DNA of 55,049 nucleotides, from positions 1 through 55,049 of the forward strand of contig BQIW01000020.1 of the NCBI GenBank assembly GCA_021604105.1, given 5' to 3'. Numbering within the stretch: the first letter of the stretch is position 1; every line of letters starts with the position of its first letter. This document shows positions 45,471-53,936 of this stretch, piece by piece. The notes beneath the pieces were generated by a model. It worked only from the letters and a program-made list of their open reading frames with translations, was not told where the DNA came from and searched no databases. The translations under genes were made by a program, and so were the position numbers. The DNA comes from Nitrospirales bacterium (GTDB lineage: Bacteria > Nitrospirota > Nitrospiria > Nitrospirales > UBA8639).

Positions 45471-46853
45471 ATGAAGCGTACCGCTTCAAGTCAGGGCGTG
45501 AGTGTGAGCATCACCCCCGATACGTCAATGCACATGCTGTCGCAGCAGGAAGTTGAAAAGCTCAGGGAGACCAGTGAGGGCGGCCTCCATGAACTGTTTA
45601 GAAGCAGTGCCTTGGCGGTCCTGACGAGTGGGAATGATACGGACGACACGAAAGCATTTTTCGCCCGCTATGCAGATTTCGACATTGCCTTAGAGCAACG
45701 GGATCGTGGAGTGAAGCTTGAGCTTATCAACGCTCCGGCCAGTGCGTTTGTGGATGGGAAGATAATTCAGGGGATTAAAGAGCATCTCTTTTCGGTGCTC
45801 CGTGACATTATCTATGTCCAGAACGAAATACAGCACAATAAAAAATTTGATTTAACGACCTCCAATGGAATCACCAACGCGATTTTTCATATCTTACGAA
45901 ACGCCGAAATCATACATTCTGTTGATGATCCACATTTGGTGGTGTGCTGGGGAGGCCATTCGATCAGCGAAGTCGAATATCGTTACACGAAAGAAGTCGG
46001 GCATCAACTAGGCTTGCGTTCCATGGATATTTGCACGGGTTGTGGGCCAGGGGCTATGAAGGGACCGATGAAAGGAGCCACCATTGCTCATGCCAAACAA
46101 CGTATTAAAAACGGGCGATATTTGGGCATCACCGAACCAGGCATCATTACGGCTGAAGCTCCGAATCCCATTGTGAATGAACTGGTCATCATGCCGGATA
46201 TTGAAAAACGCCTTGAAGCATTTGTTCGTGTTGGACATGGGTTTATTGTGTTTCCCGGCGGGGCGGGGACCTTGGAGGAAATTCTTTACCTACTTGGCGT
46301 CCTGCTACATCCGAACAATAATGAGGTGCCCTTTCCGCTTATTTTTACGGGCCCCAACGGCAGTGCCAGCTATTTTGAAACGATTGATATCTTTATCAAG
46401 CAAACACTCGGGCCTCAAGCCGCGCAACGATATCAAATCATTATTGACGATCCTCAGCGTGGGGCCTATGAAATGACGACAGGCATACAACGTGTACGGG
46501 AATTTCGAAAACTGACTCATGATGCCTTCTATTTTAACTGGCATCTGACCATCGACCATGAATTTCAAAGACCCTTTGAGCCCACTCATGAATCGATGGC
46601 GCAACTGAATCTTCATGTCGACCAACCCATCCATATGTTGGCTGCGAACTTGCGTCGGGCATTTTCAGGAATCGTTGCCGGTCATGTGAAGCCCCAAGTG
46701 CTCAATGCCATTGAAAAAAATGGGCCATTTACCATACACGGGGATTCAACGATTATGAAACTCATGGACGAACTTTTGCAATCCTTCATCAATCAACACC
46801 GCATGAAAATTGATCAACAAAACTTCGAGCCTTGTTATGAAATTATCGCCTAG
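45471..46853 (+). CDS. ppnN: Pyrimidine/purine nucleotide 5'-monophosphate nucleosidase PpnN (YgdH/LOG family)
   Basis: Cleaves nucleoside monophosphates to base and ribose 5-phosphate; in E. coli it is tuned by (p)ppGpp. The protein of about 460 aa has MLSQQEVEKL and RGVKLELINAPASAFVDG in the N-terminal region, then VVCWGGHSI, GCGPGAMKGPMKGA, and the LOG motif PGGAGTLEEI. The start is uncertain: GTG 45438, ATG 45444 and ATG 45471 are all in frame and E. coli length favours a late one. It stands alone between two gene-poor stretches. Confidence 0.9.
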   Translation: MKRTASSQGVSVSITPDTSMHMLSQQEVEKLRETSEGGLHELFRSSALAVLTSGNDTDDTKAFFARYADFDIALEQRDRGVKLELINAPASAFVDGKIIQGIKEHLFSVLRDIIYVQNEIQHNKKFDLTTSNGITNAIFHILRNAEIIHSVDDPHLVVCWGGHSISEVEYRYTKEVGHQLGLRSMDICTGCGPGAMKGPMKGATIAHAKQRIKNGRYLGITEPGIITAEAPNPIVNELVIMPDIEKRLEAFVRVGHGFIVFPGGAGTLEEILYLLGVLLHPNNNEVPFPLIFTGPNGSASYFETIDIFIKQTLGPQAAQRYQIIIDDPQRGAYEMTTGIQRVREFRKLTHDAFYFNWHLTIDHEFQRPFEPTHESMAQLNLHVDQPIHMLAANLRRAFSGIVAGHVKPQVLNAIEKNGPFTIHGDSTIMKLMDELLQSFINQHRMKIDQQNFEPCYEIIA

Positions 46854-47510
46854 TCGTTGCGTGGCATGGTTCGTTTTTCGAGTGTTTAGTTTTCTCTAAA
46901 TCTCTCATGCGCATTTTCTGGCTTGAGCAATTCCACTCACCGTCTTCCTATTTCCCCCATCTTCCATCATACCTGTGAATGTCCACGTCGCTTGCAGGCG
47001 GGATTGTCCTCGTTGATCTCTTTCCAAAATCCAAAAGACCAAGTCAATGGATAAGTTAGGGATTCTAAATGCCTGGAATCTCCAATACTCATCGAGTCTT
47101 CTTAGTTACATTTCAGTTTGAACTGTAGGGATTTCATGTGTCTTCGTAGGGTCTTCCCTACGCTATTTGTAGGAAAATCAGGATCATCAAAAAATGAAAC
47201 TTTCGCGCCGGATTTTGTGCCCATGACTTAAGTTATGCCTTGCGCAAAGGTATTTCTGCACCTCGGCCGCTGATTTTGGCCTGGCTTTTGCTTTATATGG
47301 CTAAACGATGGGATGAAAAATAACGTTATGAACGTTTTTCACGTATCCTTAATCCTTTTCATGCCTCTAAAGGAGAAGTGATTGATTGTACGAGAGACTC
47401 CCACCCTGAGATTGCGGTTTTACCGTTTGGAAAAGATAAATTGACAAGTGTGGTTATCGGATCTCAGCTTGCTGGGAATGTTTATGCAAACTTAACAAAG
47501 GAGAAAGGGT
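46854..47510. other. Intergenic region without supported gene
   Basis: About 650 bp. An open frame from 47378 overlaps the DUF4168 gene in another frame and has its ribosome-binding site too close to the start, so it is not accepted. The tandem AACGTT motif near 47325 is the only structure noticed. Confidence 0.4.
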
Positions 47511-47918
47511 ATGAATTCCATGACAATGGGTTTACAAAAATTGAGTGCGTTGTTCGTGATCCTGAGCGTATCGGGCTTGGGACTTCTTTCTGTGGCGAAT
47601 GCGCAAGATGTGAATTCCCGATCACAGACAGTTGAATCCCAACCTATGCAGAAGGAATTGATTGAGCCCAACCTCGAACCTTTTGTTGGAGCCTACAAAG
47701 AAATCTCCCAGATCCATACGACATACAAAGAACGTATCATCCAGTCAGATGATCCCACCAAAAGTGAAGCTCTTCAAGAAGAGGCCAACCAGAAAATGAG
47801 TCAGGCCGTGACGGATCATGGATTGACCATCACGGACTACAATACGATTTTTCAATCAATTCAAAATGACCCGGCCCTCAAGGAAGAATTCATGACGGTA
47901 CTGAATCGAACACAGTAA
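47511..47918 (+). CDS. DUF4168-domain exported protein
   Basis: The 135-aa protein has a signal peptide (SALFVILSVSGLGLLSVANAQ, cleaved after NAQ or ANA) and a helical DUF4168 domain with FVGAYKEISQIHTTYKERI and LTITDYNTIFQSIQND. Members are small periplasmic proteins of unknown role. AAAGGAGAAAGG lies at proper spacing before the ATG. Confidence 0.8.
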   Translation: MNSMTMGLQKLSALFVILSVSGLGLLSVANAQDVNSRSQTVESQPMQKELIEPNLEPFVGAYKEISQIHTTYKERIIQSDDPTKSEALQEEANQKMSQAVTDHGLTITDYNTIFQSIQNDPALKEEFMTVLNRTQ

Positions 47919-48040
47919 AAGGATGACATCATCCCCACTCTTCTGGATTTTTCCAATGAAGAGCAACCGCTCAGTCTGTAACAACCCGGTTTTTCAGCAT
48001 GGGAAGGGAGAGAGGGGACTATTCGGATGGAAGGGAACAC

Positions 48041-48667
48041 ATGCAAGCCATGTCTCAGACTCTTGGGCAGACAGCAACGTTGATTATGTTGGTTGTCTTC
48101 AGTGGATGTTCGGACTCATCCACGGACTCTGCAACCCAAGAGCCGAAGGTGGATCAGTCGGGATTTACCGCAAGCCTATCCGGGTCTGTGAATGGTGAAG
48201 TGTCGGGGGCAGGTATCGTGACCTACCTCCCTCCCAAGGAAGGGGATCCCGTGACTGGAGTGCGGCCCGGTTATTTTTTGGTTACGAATCTCAATTCGGA
48301 TAGGAATGACAAAAGAGAATTTCTTATTATTTTTCGAGTCCCTGGTGAGGCGCAACCTGGTCATTATGATCTGGTGACTCCCGATCCATTGAGGGTGGGG
48401 GAAATTTTTGATGTGCAGGTTGAAATGGTTGAAGAAGGCAGATCCATTTCATACCAAACCAATACCGAGGGGACCATTACTTTAGAGGATTTTGCCCCCA
48501 CTCGTGCAGGCTCCGGTGATAGTAATATTACCGGCACATTTCAATTTGTGACGGAGAACAGCGAAGGGGGACAGATTTCAGCCACAGGCACGTTTGATTT
48601 GCCTTTGAGTCGGAGGATCGCATTCGGGGATTCAGCCCATTCCCGGAGGAACGTGTCCAAGGGTTGA
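48041..48667 (+). CDS. Hypothetical lipoprotein, 208 aa
   Basis: Signal peptide with lipobox FSGC (Cys23) followed by a Ser/Thr/Asp-rich linker and a beta-rich domain (GSVNGEVSGAGIVTYLPP, PGHYDLVTPDPL, NITGTFQFVTEN). The repeating Gly/Thr strand pattern suggests a beta-sandwich. No family recognised. AAGGGAACAC supports the ATG at 48041 over the frame opening at 47999. Confidence 0.65.
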   Translation: MQAMSQTLGQTATLIMLVVFSGCSDSSTDSATQEPKVDQSGFTASLSGSVNGEVSGAGIVTYLPPKEGDPVTGVRPGYFLVTNLNSDRNDKREFLIIFRVPGEAQPGHYDLVTPDPLRVGEIFDVQVEMVEEGRSISYQTNTEGTITLEDFAPTRAGSGDSNITGTFQFVTENSEGGQISATGTFDLPLSRRIAFGDSAHSRRNVSKG

Positions 48668-49214
48668 GGGATTGCCACATTCTCGCCTTTTGAAAGAGTG
48701 ATGAGACGAATTGTATGGGGAGAACCACCATGGGTCTGAAGTGCACCTTCGGTGGCGTTCTCCGAAGTGAACGAAGAATAGTGTTGGATCAATAGTCCGT
48801 TTCGCCACCTAATCCTCCCGATCTATCTCGTTTCTTGCCCTGTTGTTTGGTTCAATTTTCTTATGGTGCCCCGGCTCTCTTATCCAGGGTTTCTCCCTGT
48901 TTCATGTCTAGCTTTTATTTGACAATTTTGGCACAGTTTAATGAAGGATCCCCGCCACAAGCAGCGTGGAATCCAACGGTACCTGTTTACCTTCCTCATA
49001 AGGTAGGGCGGAAGCAAGCTGCGGTGATGAGGAGTGAATCAACTGTTCGTATTCCTCCATTTGAACCCAGCACCTGCTTAAAGGATGCATGTAGGGTGCG
49101 ACTTCCCTTCCATACGGGAAAATCTCAACGGCATCGTTGGGAATCATTTTGTGGCAATAGTCCTGTTTCCCATCACATGGGAACATACGTTCAGGCATAA
49201 AGGAATTTAAGTCT
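48668..49214. other. Intergenic region without supported gene
   Basis: About 550 bp; opposed short frames exist on both strands (48835-49200 plus, 48938-49198 minus) but neither has a ribosome-binding site or recognisable protein features. Confidence 0.4.
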
Positions 49215-50192
49215 ATGGCAAAGATAATTCCTGGTCCAAATTTAGAGGTGGTGTTACCTCCAAATTTGAAACACAGATATTTCGCCGAGGCCAGCCAACA
49301 TCCATTCCGGTTTCAGTCCCAAAGCTTTCAACTGGTAAATGCCTGGTGGTTGGCGGAAGCCGCCTTACTGGCATACGCCGAACAGGAATTTGCAATTCCT
49401 CAATTCACAAAGGCCGGTTTGACCGTGGAAGGCAATCAGCCCTTTAGCGATGGTGGAAGTACTCAATGCTATGTGGCACATAATCAGGATGTGGTGATTG
49501 TGGCCTTCCGCGGCACGCAGGTGCTGAAACGGGTAGAGGGTAAAATCCCTGGCGAAATGTGGCGGCAGGTAGTCAAGGATTTGTGGACGGACGGGAAATT
49601 TCGGTTAATCGTATCTGGTCAGGGTGGGGCTGTACATGAGGGCTTTAAAAAGGCGTTAGACGAAGTGTGGGATTCCCTTAAGACATATTTGAATGGATTG
49701 AAAGAGGAAAATCGAGCTCGGACATTTTGGTTCACCGGCCATAGTCTTGGCGCGGCTCTGGCGACATTAGCTGCCGATCGCTATGGGGATGTGCAAGGGC
49801 TCTACACCTTTGGGTCTCCGTTGGTAGGTGATGAGGTCTTTGCGAGGGATTTCTATGTAAGTGGGTATCGATTTGTGAACAATAATGATGTCGTTGCTCG
49901 AATACCACTCTGGGGTCCCAATGCGTTGAACCTGATGAAGTGGGGTCGGTATGAACATGTCGGTCTTCTAAAATACATCGATGAAAACGGGAAGCTTTTT
50001 GATAATCCCTCCATGCTGGAAAGGTTGCAGCGTGGTGTGGGAGGCCAGGTCCAACTTCTTCGTGGGATGATGAATCAGTGGTCCAATGGGGAATTTGGAG
50101 ACATACCCATTGATTGTTTCAATGATCACGCTCCACTGTATTATGCTCTTCGTATTTGGAATTGTTATGAGGAGGAACTCCAACGTGACTAG
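49215..50192 (+). CDS. Class 3 lipase-family protein
   Basis: The 325-aa alpha/beta hydrolase has VVIVAFRGTQ (oxyanion region), the nucleophile elbow GHSLG (Ser177), YTFGSPLVGDEVF, then NNNDVVARIP with the likely Asp225. His305 in NDHAPLYYAL is the probable third catalytic residue. No signal peptide is seen, so it is probably cytosolic or exported by another route. AGGAATTTAAG precedes the ATG. Substrate could be a triglyceride or phospholipid; not determinable here. Confidence 0.88.
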   Translation: MAKIIPGPNLEVVLPPNLKHRYFAEASQHPFRFQSQSFQLVNAWWLAEAALLAYAEQEFAIPQFTKAGLTVEGNQPFSDGGSTQCYVAHNQDVVIVAFRGTQVLKRVEGKIPGEMWRQVVKDLWTDGKFRLIVSGQGGAVHEGFKKALDEVWDSLKTYLNGLKEENRARTFWFTGHSLGAALATLAADRYGDVQGLYTFGSPLVGDEVFARDFYVSGYRFVNNNDVVARIPLWGPNALNLMKWGRYEHVGLLKYIDENGKLFDNPSMLERLQRGVGGQVQLLRGMMNQWSNGEFGDIPIDCFNDHAPLYYALRIWNCYEEELQRD

Positions 50193-50854
50193 GAGTAGAT
50201 TTCCGCCAGGTGTCCAATGCGAATGCCGCAGGTGTGAACTCCTGCCATCATGAGAGGCAGATTCACTGGGTCAGCCACTCTTGTTGTATCTCTCTGTCAT
50301 TCGGTTCGTTTAACCAATGAATCGTGAGCCTCTCTCTTCACGACAACAAGACGGCCTTCAAGCCAAGGTAGCTGAGGCGAAATCCATCCATCTGGCGAGG
50401 AGCAGATTGACCGTTTCGGAAATCCGGAAAACCTAGTATGGAAGCCAATGGGCAATTCCGGTTTGAAAACTGTATTTCTGGCCTGTTCCACATTGCACAT
50501 GGGGGCCTGGAAGAGATGGCTTTCTGATTGAACCCTGAAAATGCTAAGAAAATGGCCTTCTGTCTCAATTGCTTGGAGCCAGGCTCATATTTCAATCAAA
50601 CTTTTCGGCTCCCTCTTGCTGGAATGTGCTATCTTCTTCACTTCTCTTGTGCTAGTTTGGATGAGCTTAACGCCTAGGGCTTGGCGATGAGCAAACAAAT
50701 TATCAAAGCCCGTAACCGGTGTTGTTTTGCCCGAGAGATTACTCGGAAGTGTCTGTCCACTGTCGCATGAATGCAGCGTCCGCGGCCTACTCCTTCTCCA
50801 GATTGTACCCTTCTCGAGCCTAAGACAATATCATTTTTCAAAAGGAGGACCCCC
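50193..50854. other. Intergenic region without supported gene
   Basis: About 660 bp. No coding frame with convincing start or homology. Its last part is the untranslated leader of the RNA-binding protein gene; its promoter is not obvious. Confidence 0.4.
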
Positions 50855-51163
50855 ATGGGTTCAAAATTGTATGTAGGTGGATTGCCGTATTCCGCGACTC
50901 AAGCAGAATTAACCGACTTGTTTTCGGCACACGGCACCGTCCAGTCAGCCAATGTCATCAGCGACAAGTTCACCGGCCAATCGCGCGGGTTCGGATTTGT
51001 CGAAATGTCTTCGGGAGAGGAAGCGGAGGCCGCAATTTCAGCCCTGAATTCTACCGAGTTTGGTGGTCGCACATTGACGGTCAACGAAGCCAAACCACAA
51101 GCTCCACGTACGGGTGGTGGCGGTGGAGATTTTGGTGGCGATAAACGTCGCAGCCGATTCTAA
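50855..51163 (+). CDS. RRM-domain RNA-binding protein
   Basis: The 102-aa protein is a single RNA-recognition motif with RNP2 LYVGGL near the start and RNP1 RGFGFVEM, plus a short Gly-rich tail ending in Arg/Lys. Such small RRM proteins in bacteria (Rbp type) bind RNA and are often cold-induced. A strong AAAGGAGG stands before ATG 50855, so the longer open frame from 50771 is rejected. An intrinsic terminator follows at once, so the gene is monocistronic. Confidence 0.92.
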   Translation: MGSKLYVGGLPYSATQAELTDLFSAHGTVQSANVISDKFTGQSRGFGFVEMSSGEEAEAAISALNSTEFGGRTLTVNEAKPQAPRTGGGGGDFGGDKRRSRF

Positions 51164-51185
51164 CCAGAACACCAAAACGTTTCAT

Positions 51186-51221
51186 AAAAGGGAGAGATCA
51201 GGACGATCTCTCCCTTTTTTT
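51186..51221 (+). terminator. Rho-independent terminator after the RRM gene
   Basis: Perfect 13-bp stem (AAAGGGAGAGATC / GATCTCTCCCTTT) with a 5-nt loop, closed by an unbroken T run. It lies 22 bp after the stop codon. Confidence 0.92.
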
Positions 51222-51566
51222 GCCAAAATTCTGTGGTTGGAATAGATAGTCCCATCCAAATGTGCTGCATTGGACCTGTGGAGCCTGGATGGTCTAGAAA
51301 ATGGGTAGTATGTTGCCGGACATTCAGACTGCTGACCCAACCTTGGGAAAAGCTATTTTTCAGGAGAGGCTCACCATTGAAGCTCAAAGGTGTCAGACCT
51401 TCAACCTGACTGCTTCGAAATAAACCCTATTTACTGTTTTCTCCTCCTACTTCAAGGATCCGAATTCCATGCTGAAAACAGGCCTTTCGGTAATATCTTG
51501 TAACCTCACGGACAAGCCGGACTAAAGCAAATTTTTGGGAGATGACGAATTCCGGGAGTACCCGTT
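51222..51566. other. Intergenic region without supported gene
   Basis: About 340 bp between the convergent RRM and receiver genes; no coding frame or structure supported. Confidence 0.4.
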
Positions 51567-51944
51567 CTACGATTCCGGCAATTTGAGGGCTTTATTGACC
51601 ATCGCCACAAAATCTGAAAAATTGTACGGTTTGTTGAGCACGGCCAGAGCACCTACCCCATTTGCCCGTTGGTAGATCTCATCGGTGATGTTTCCCGAAT
51701 ACAGAATGAACGGGATGGAGCGGAATTGAGGGTTGGCTTTCACCTGGATGAGAAAGTCCATGCCGGTCATGACCGACATGTGGTTATCGGAAACGATGAG
51801 GTCTACGTTCGGTTCTTGCTCCAATCTAGCTAGAGCGGCGGCTCCATGTTCGGCTTCCACGCAGGCATACCCATGATGCTCAAGAAAGTGTTTCATGGCT
51901 TTCCGGGCCATCTCATGATCATCGACAAGGAGAATGCGTTTCAT
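51567..51944 (-). CDS. Single-domain response regulator (CheY-like receiver)
   Basis: The 125-aa protein is only a receiver domain: acidic pair Asp8-Asp9, phosphoacceptor Asp53 in IVSDNHMSVMTG, Ser83 in ILYSGN and Lys105 in LNKPYNF. The usual proline after SDxxM is replaced by serine. No histidine kinase or output domain is nearby, so it is an orphan whose partner lies elsewhere. Confidence 0.92.
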   Translation of the reverse strand: MKRILLVDDHEMARKAMKHFLEHHGYACVEAEHGAAALARLEQEPNVDLIVSDNHMSVMTGMDFLIQVKANPQFRSIPFILYSGNITDEIYQRANGVGALAVLNKPYNFSDFVAMVNKALKLPES

Positions 51945-52738
51945 GATGGACGACCTGTTTCAGAAAGGTTAAGAATTTGCAACCCTTCAATGAAGCATGC
52001 ACCGAATCTCTTCCATCGGATCGAGCTTTACCGGAAAGGATTTACTGTATTCTCTTCTTTCAATAATTTCAAAGGCGGAGTGATCCAGGGGGGGGATGCT
52101 AATTTTATCCCACGGAAAATTATGGTGATTTTAACCAATCTTATGAACGGAAAATAGCTGGTTGTGGTTTTGTGGCAACCCATAAGAACTGTCACAGCAC
52201 GGTTGGGCAATTGATCTTCAGACTTTCCTTCATCTCCGCAGAGTGTAAATTTCTAATAGACACCAGGGCTGTTCTAAAAAATCCAGCTGAAATGAGGATC
52301 TGGAAGAGGCTCAGAAGCTGGCTAGAGCATGAGATGGAAGAGTGATTTGCCTGCGGTGATGAGGGATTAGTGTTGGCATTTAATACATGAGATTCGGTTC
52401 GATGCAATCATGGCTAGGCGGGGAGAGGTAATTCCCGCCGTCCAAATGCCGGTTTGGCAACGAGCGGGATCTGAGTCTGCATTCTCCACTCGGATAGCGT
52501 ACCACAATATACTGCCGATGTGTTTCAAAGATGTGGGAAACGGGGGTGATCGTGAGTCGTATGAATGGGGCGCGAAAATTCGGCGACCACCCAGAGAGAG
52601 GAATGTTTCAACCAAAGACGAATCAACAGACAAAACCTTCCCTCTAGATTTGGGTCAGGCGGGAGAACGGTAGGGATGTGTTTCCTTGAGGGAGATGCTT
52701 TTGAAGCGAAGTAATCTTGTTTGCGGAGTTTTTTTGTA
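51945..52738. other. Long intergenic region without supported gene
   Basis: About 790 bp. Short frames on both strands have no recognised domain or clear ribosome-binding site. The minus frame at 52525-52932 crosses the Fur-box/RNA region and is judged spurious. Confidence 0.4.
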
Positions 52739-52776
52739 TTGACGAACAGGTTAGGTTTATAATAATAATCACAATC
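52739..52776 (+). promoter_or_regulatory. Fur-box-like operator overlapping a promoter
   Basis: Bases 52758-52776 match the 19-bp Fur consensus GATAATGATAATCATTATC at 15 of 19 positions. They overlap a possible -10 (TAATAA at 52763, 18 bp after TTGACG at 52739-52744). A second -10 with extended motif (TGTATAAT, 52811-52818) lies further down. The downstream FecI/FecR genes make iron control by Fur likely. The AT-richness of the site raises the chance of random matches. Confidence 0.5.
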
Positions 52777-52946
52777 AATATCAAATTTTGATTTTACAGG
52801 AAACAACCTCTGTATAATTGGTGGACATCTCTTTCTATTAATATGATGTAATTGAATGACAACATTGACATGCTGTTTAGAGAGCGTGAGGCTAGAGATC
52901 CGAGAGACCAAAGCCCAATCGTGCAAATGCACATTGGGCTTTTTTT
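52777..52946 (+). ncRNA. Candidate iron-regulated small RNA or fecI leader ending in a terminator
   Basis: The stretch between the Fur-like operator and the strong terminator at 52911-52946 has no supported ORF. It could give a transcript of about 120-170 nt depending on which -10 is used. The layout (Fur box, promoter, short RNA, intrinsic terminator) resembles RyhB-type sRNA genes. It could also be an attenuated leader of fecI. No sequence family was recognised. Confidence 0.4.
52911..52946 (+). terminator. Rho-independent terminator upstream of fecI
   Basis: Stem AAGCCCAAT / ATTGGGCTT extended by GTGC / GCAC around an AAAT loop, with one unpaired C, and a run of seven T. It lies before, not after, the fecI genes. 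Confidence 0.9.
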
Positions 52947-52968
52947 ATGCATATGAAAAGAGGGTTTC

Positions 52969-53106
52969 ATGGCCAATGACTACGATACTGTAGGATTAGG
53001 CAATCTTGTGGATCGACCTTACATAAGGAAGACATATGTACTGGAGTCAGAAAATGGAACTAATGTGAAGACCCTTCTCCCATATATCGGACGAAAAGGT
53101 ATATGA
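52969..53106 (+). CDS. 45-aa micro-ORF overlapping the fecI start
   Basis: ATG with AAGAGGG upstream, 45 codons, TGA at 53104-53106. Its stop overlaps the fecI ATG (53103) as ATGA, the arrangement of translational coupling. The product is hydrophilic (begins MANDYDTVGLGNLV) with no recognised domain. It may be a leader peptide controlling fecI or a small partner protein. Confidence 0.5.
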   Translation: MANDYDTVGLGNLVDRPYIRKTYVLESENGTNVKTLLPYIGRKGI

Positions 53107-53627
53107 TTCAGTTACAGGTGGCACACATCTTTGATGAGCATAGACAAGATGTGAAGCGTTTTCTCATCAGTCGGGTTGCCTGTGAAGCGACCGCTGCGGA
53201 TCTGACTCAGGAAACCTTCCTCCGATTATCTCAATTGTCGGATCTTCAATCGATTCGCAACATTCGATCCTATCTTTTCCGTATTGCTGCCAATTTGGCA
53301 ACCGATCATCTCCGAACACAAATACGATGGAAAATGGCCTCTTCGGAAGATGAGCCTCTCCTGCTTGAGAAGCCGGATACCTCATCCACCCCGGAATCGG
53401 TTCTGTTAGCAAAAGAAGAATTGAGGATTGTCCTCCAGGCTATTCAGGAATTGTCGCCGTTGTGTCGGGAAATTTTTTTGTTGAATCGATATGAAGGTCT
53501 TGCGCATCGTGAAATCGCGGATCGATTGAATATCTGCATGAGTACTGTGGAAAAAAATATTGCCCGCGCGCTGAATCAATGCCGTCGCCGACTGAATCAA
53601 GCGACAGAATTCTCCAAGAAACCCTAG
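53103..53627 (+). CDS. ECF sigma factor, FecI-like
   Basis: RNA polymerase sigma factor of 174 aa with region 2 (AADLTQETFLRLSQL, then IRSYLFRIAANLATDHLR) and region 4 (LSPLCREIFLLNRYEGLAHREIADRL and MSTVEKNIARALNQCRRRL). It would transcribe an iron-uptake receptor gene when released by the FecR protein encoded 310 bp downstream. No canonical ribosome-binding site precedes ATG 53103; coupling to the micro-ORF may serve instead. Confidence 0.9.
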   Translation: MIQLQVAHIFDEHRQDVKRFLISRVACEATAADLTQETFLRLSQLSDLQSIRNIRSYLFRIAANLATDHLRTQIRWKMASSEDEPLLLEKPDTSSTPESVLLAKEELRIVLQAIQELSPLCREIFLLNRYEGLAHREIADRLNICMSTVEKNIARALNQCRRRLNQATEFSKKP

Positions 53628-53936
53628 CCGGTTTTTCCAAAAATCCTCATATTCAATATTAAGGGTCCTGAACACTCTCATAACCCTGAAATTTATCCAG
53701 CCTCCCGCCCGGATTTTCAAGTACACCGTAGGGTTCGATTGGAACTGGCGCAGCCCGCTTGCCATTCGTTCAATATCCATGGGTGGGCAAACGATGGAAC
53801 GTAAGGTGTAACGCCGTTTTTTTGAACACCATCCGGTTTTTGTTGATTGAATCGTTCTTATAGTGAATTACTTGAACAACACAGGGTATTATTCGATGGA
53901 AAATACTGAATATATGGGGAAGAGGGACACTGCCTG
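53628..53936. other. Gap between fecI and fecR
   Basis: 309 bp without a supported gene. Such pairs are usually close together, so this spacing is unusual. I saw no clear promoter or terminator. Confidence 0.4.

Noticed and set aside
45310-45500. AGGGCGTG triple occurrence as an operator array
   Set aside because: Spacing is irregular and one copy is inside the ppnN coding region; chance is likely.
47378-47635. 85-codon plus frame before and across the DUF4168 gene
   Set aside because: GGAG is only two to three bases from the start and most of the frame overlaps a gene with a clear signal peptide in another frame.
48835-49200. 121-codon plus frame and opposing 86-codon minus frame
   Set aside because: Neither has a ribosome-binding site or recognisable features; they overlap each other.
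50297-50595. Two short minus frames between the lipase and RRM genes
   Set aside because: No start signal, no domain, low-complexity composition.
52525-52932. 135-codon minus frame upstream of fecI
   Set aside because: It crosses the Fur-like promoter and terminator, and its composition is not protein-like.
53406-53780. 124-codon minus frame antisense to the fecI 3' half
   Set aside because: Shadow of fecI; no ribosome-binding site or domain.
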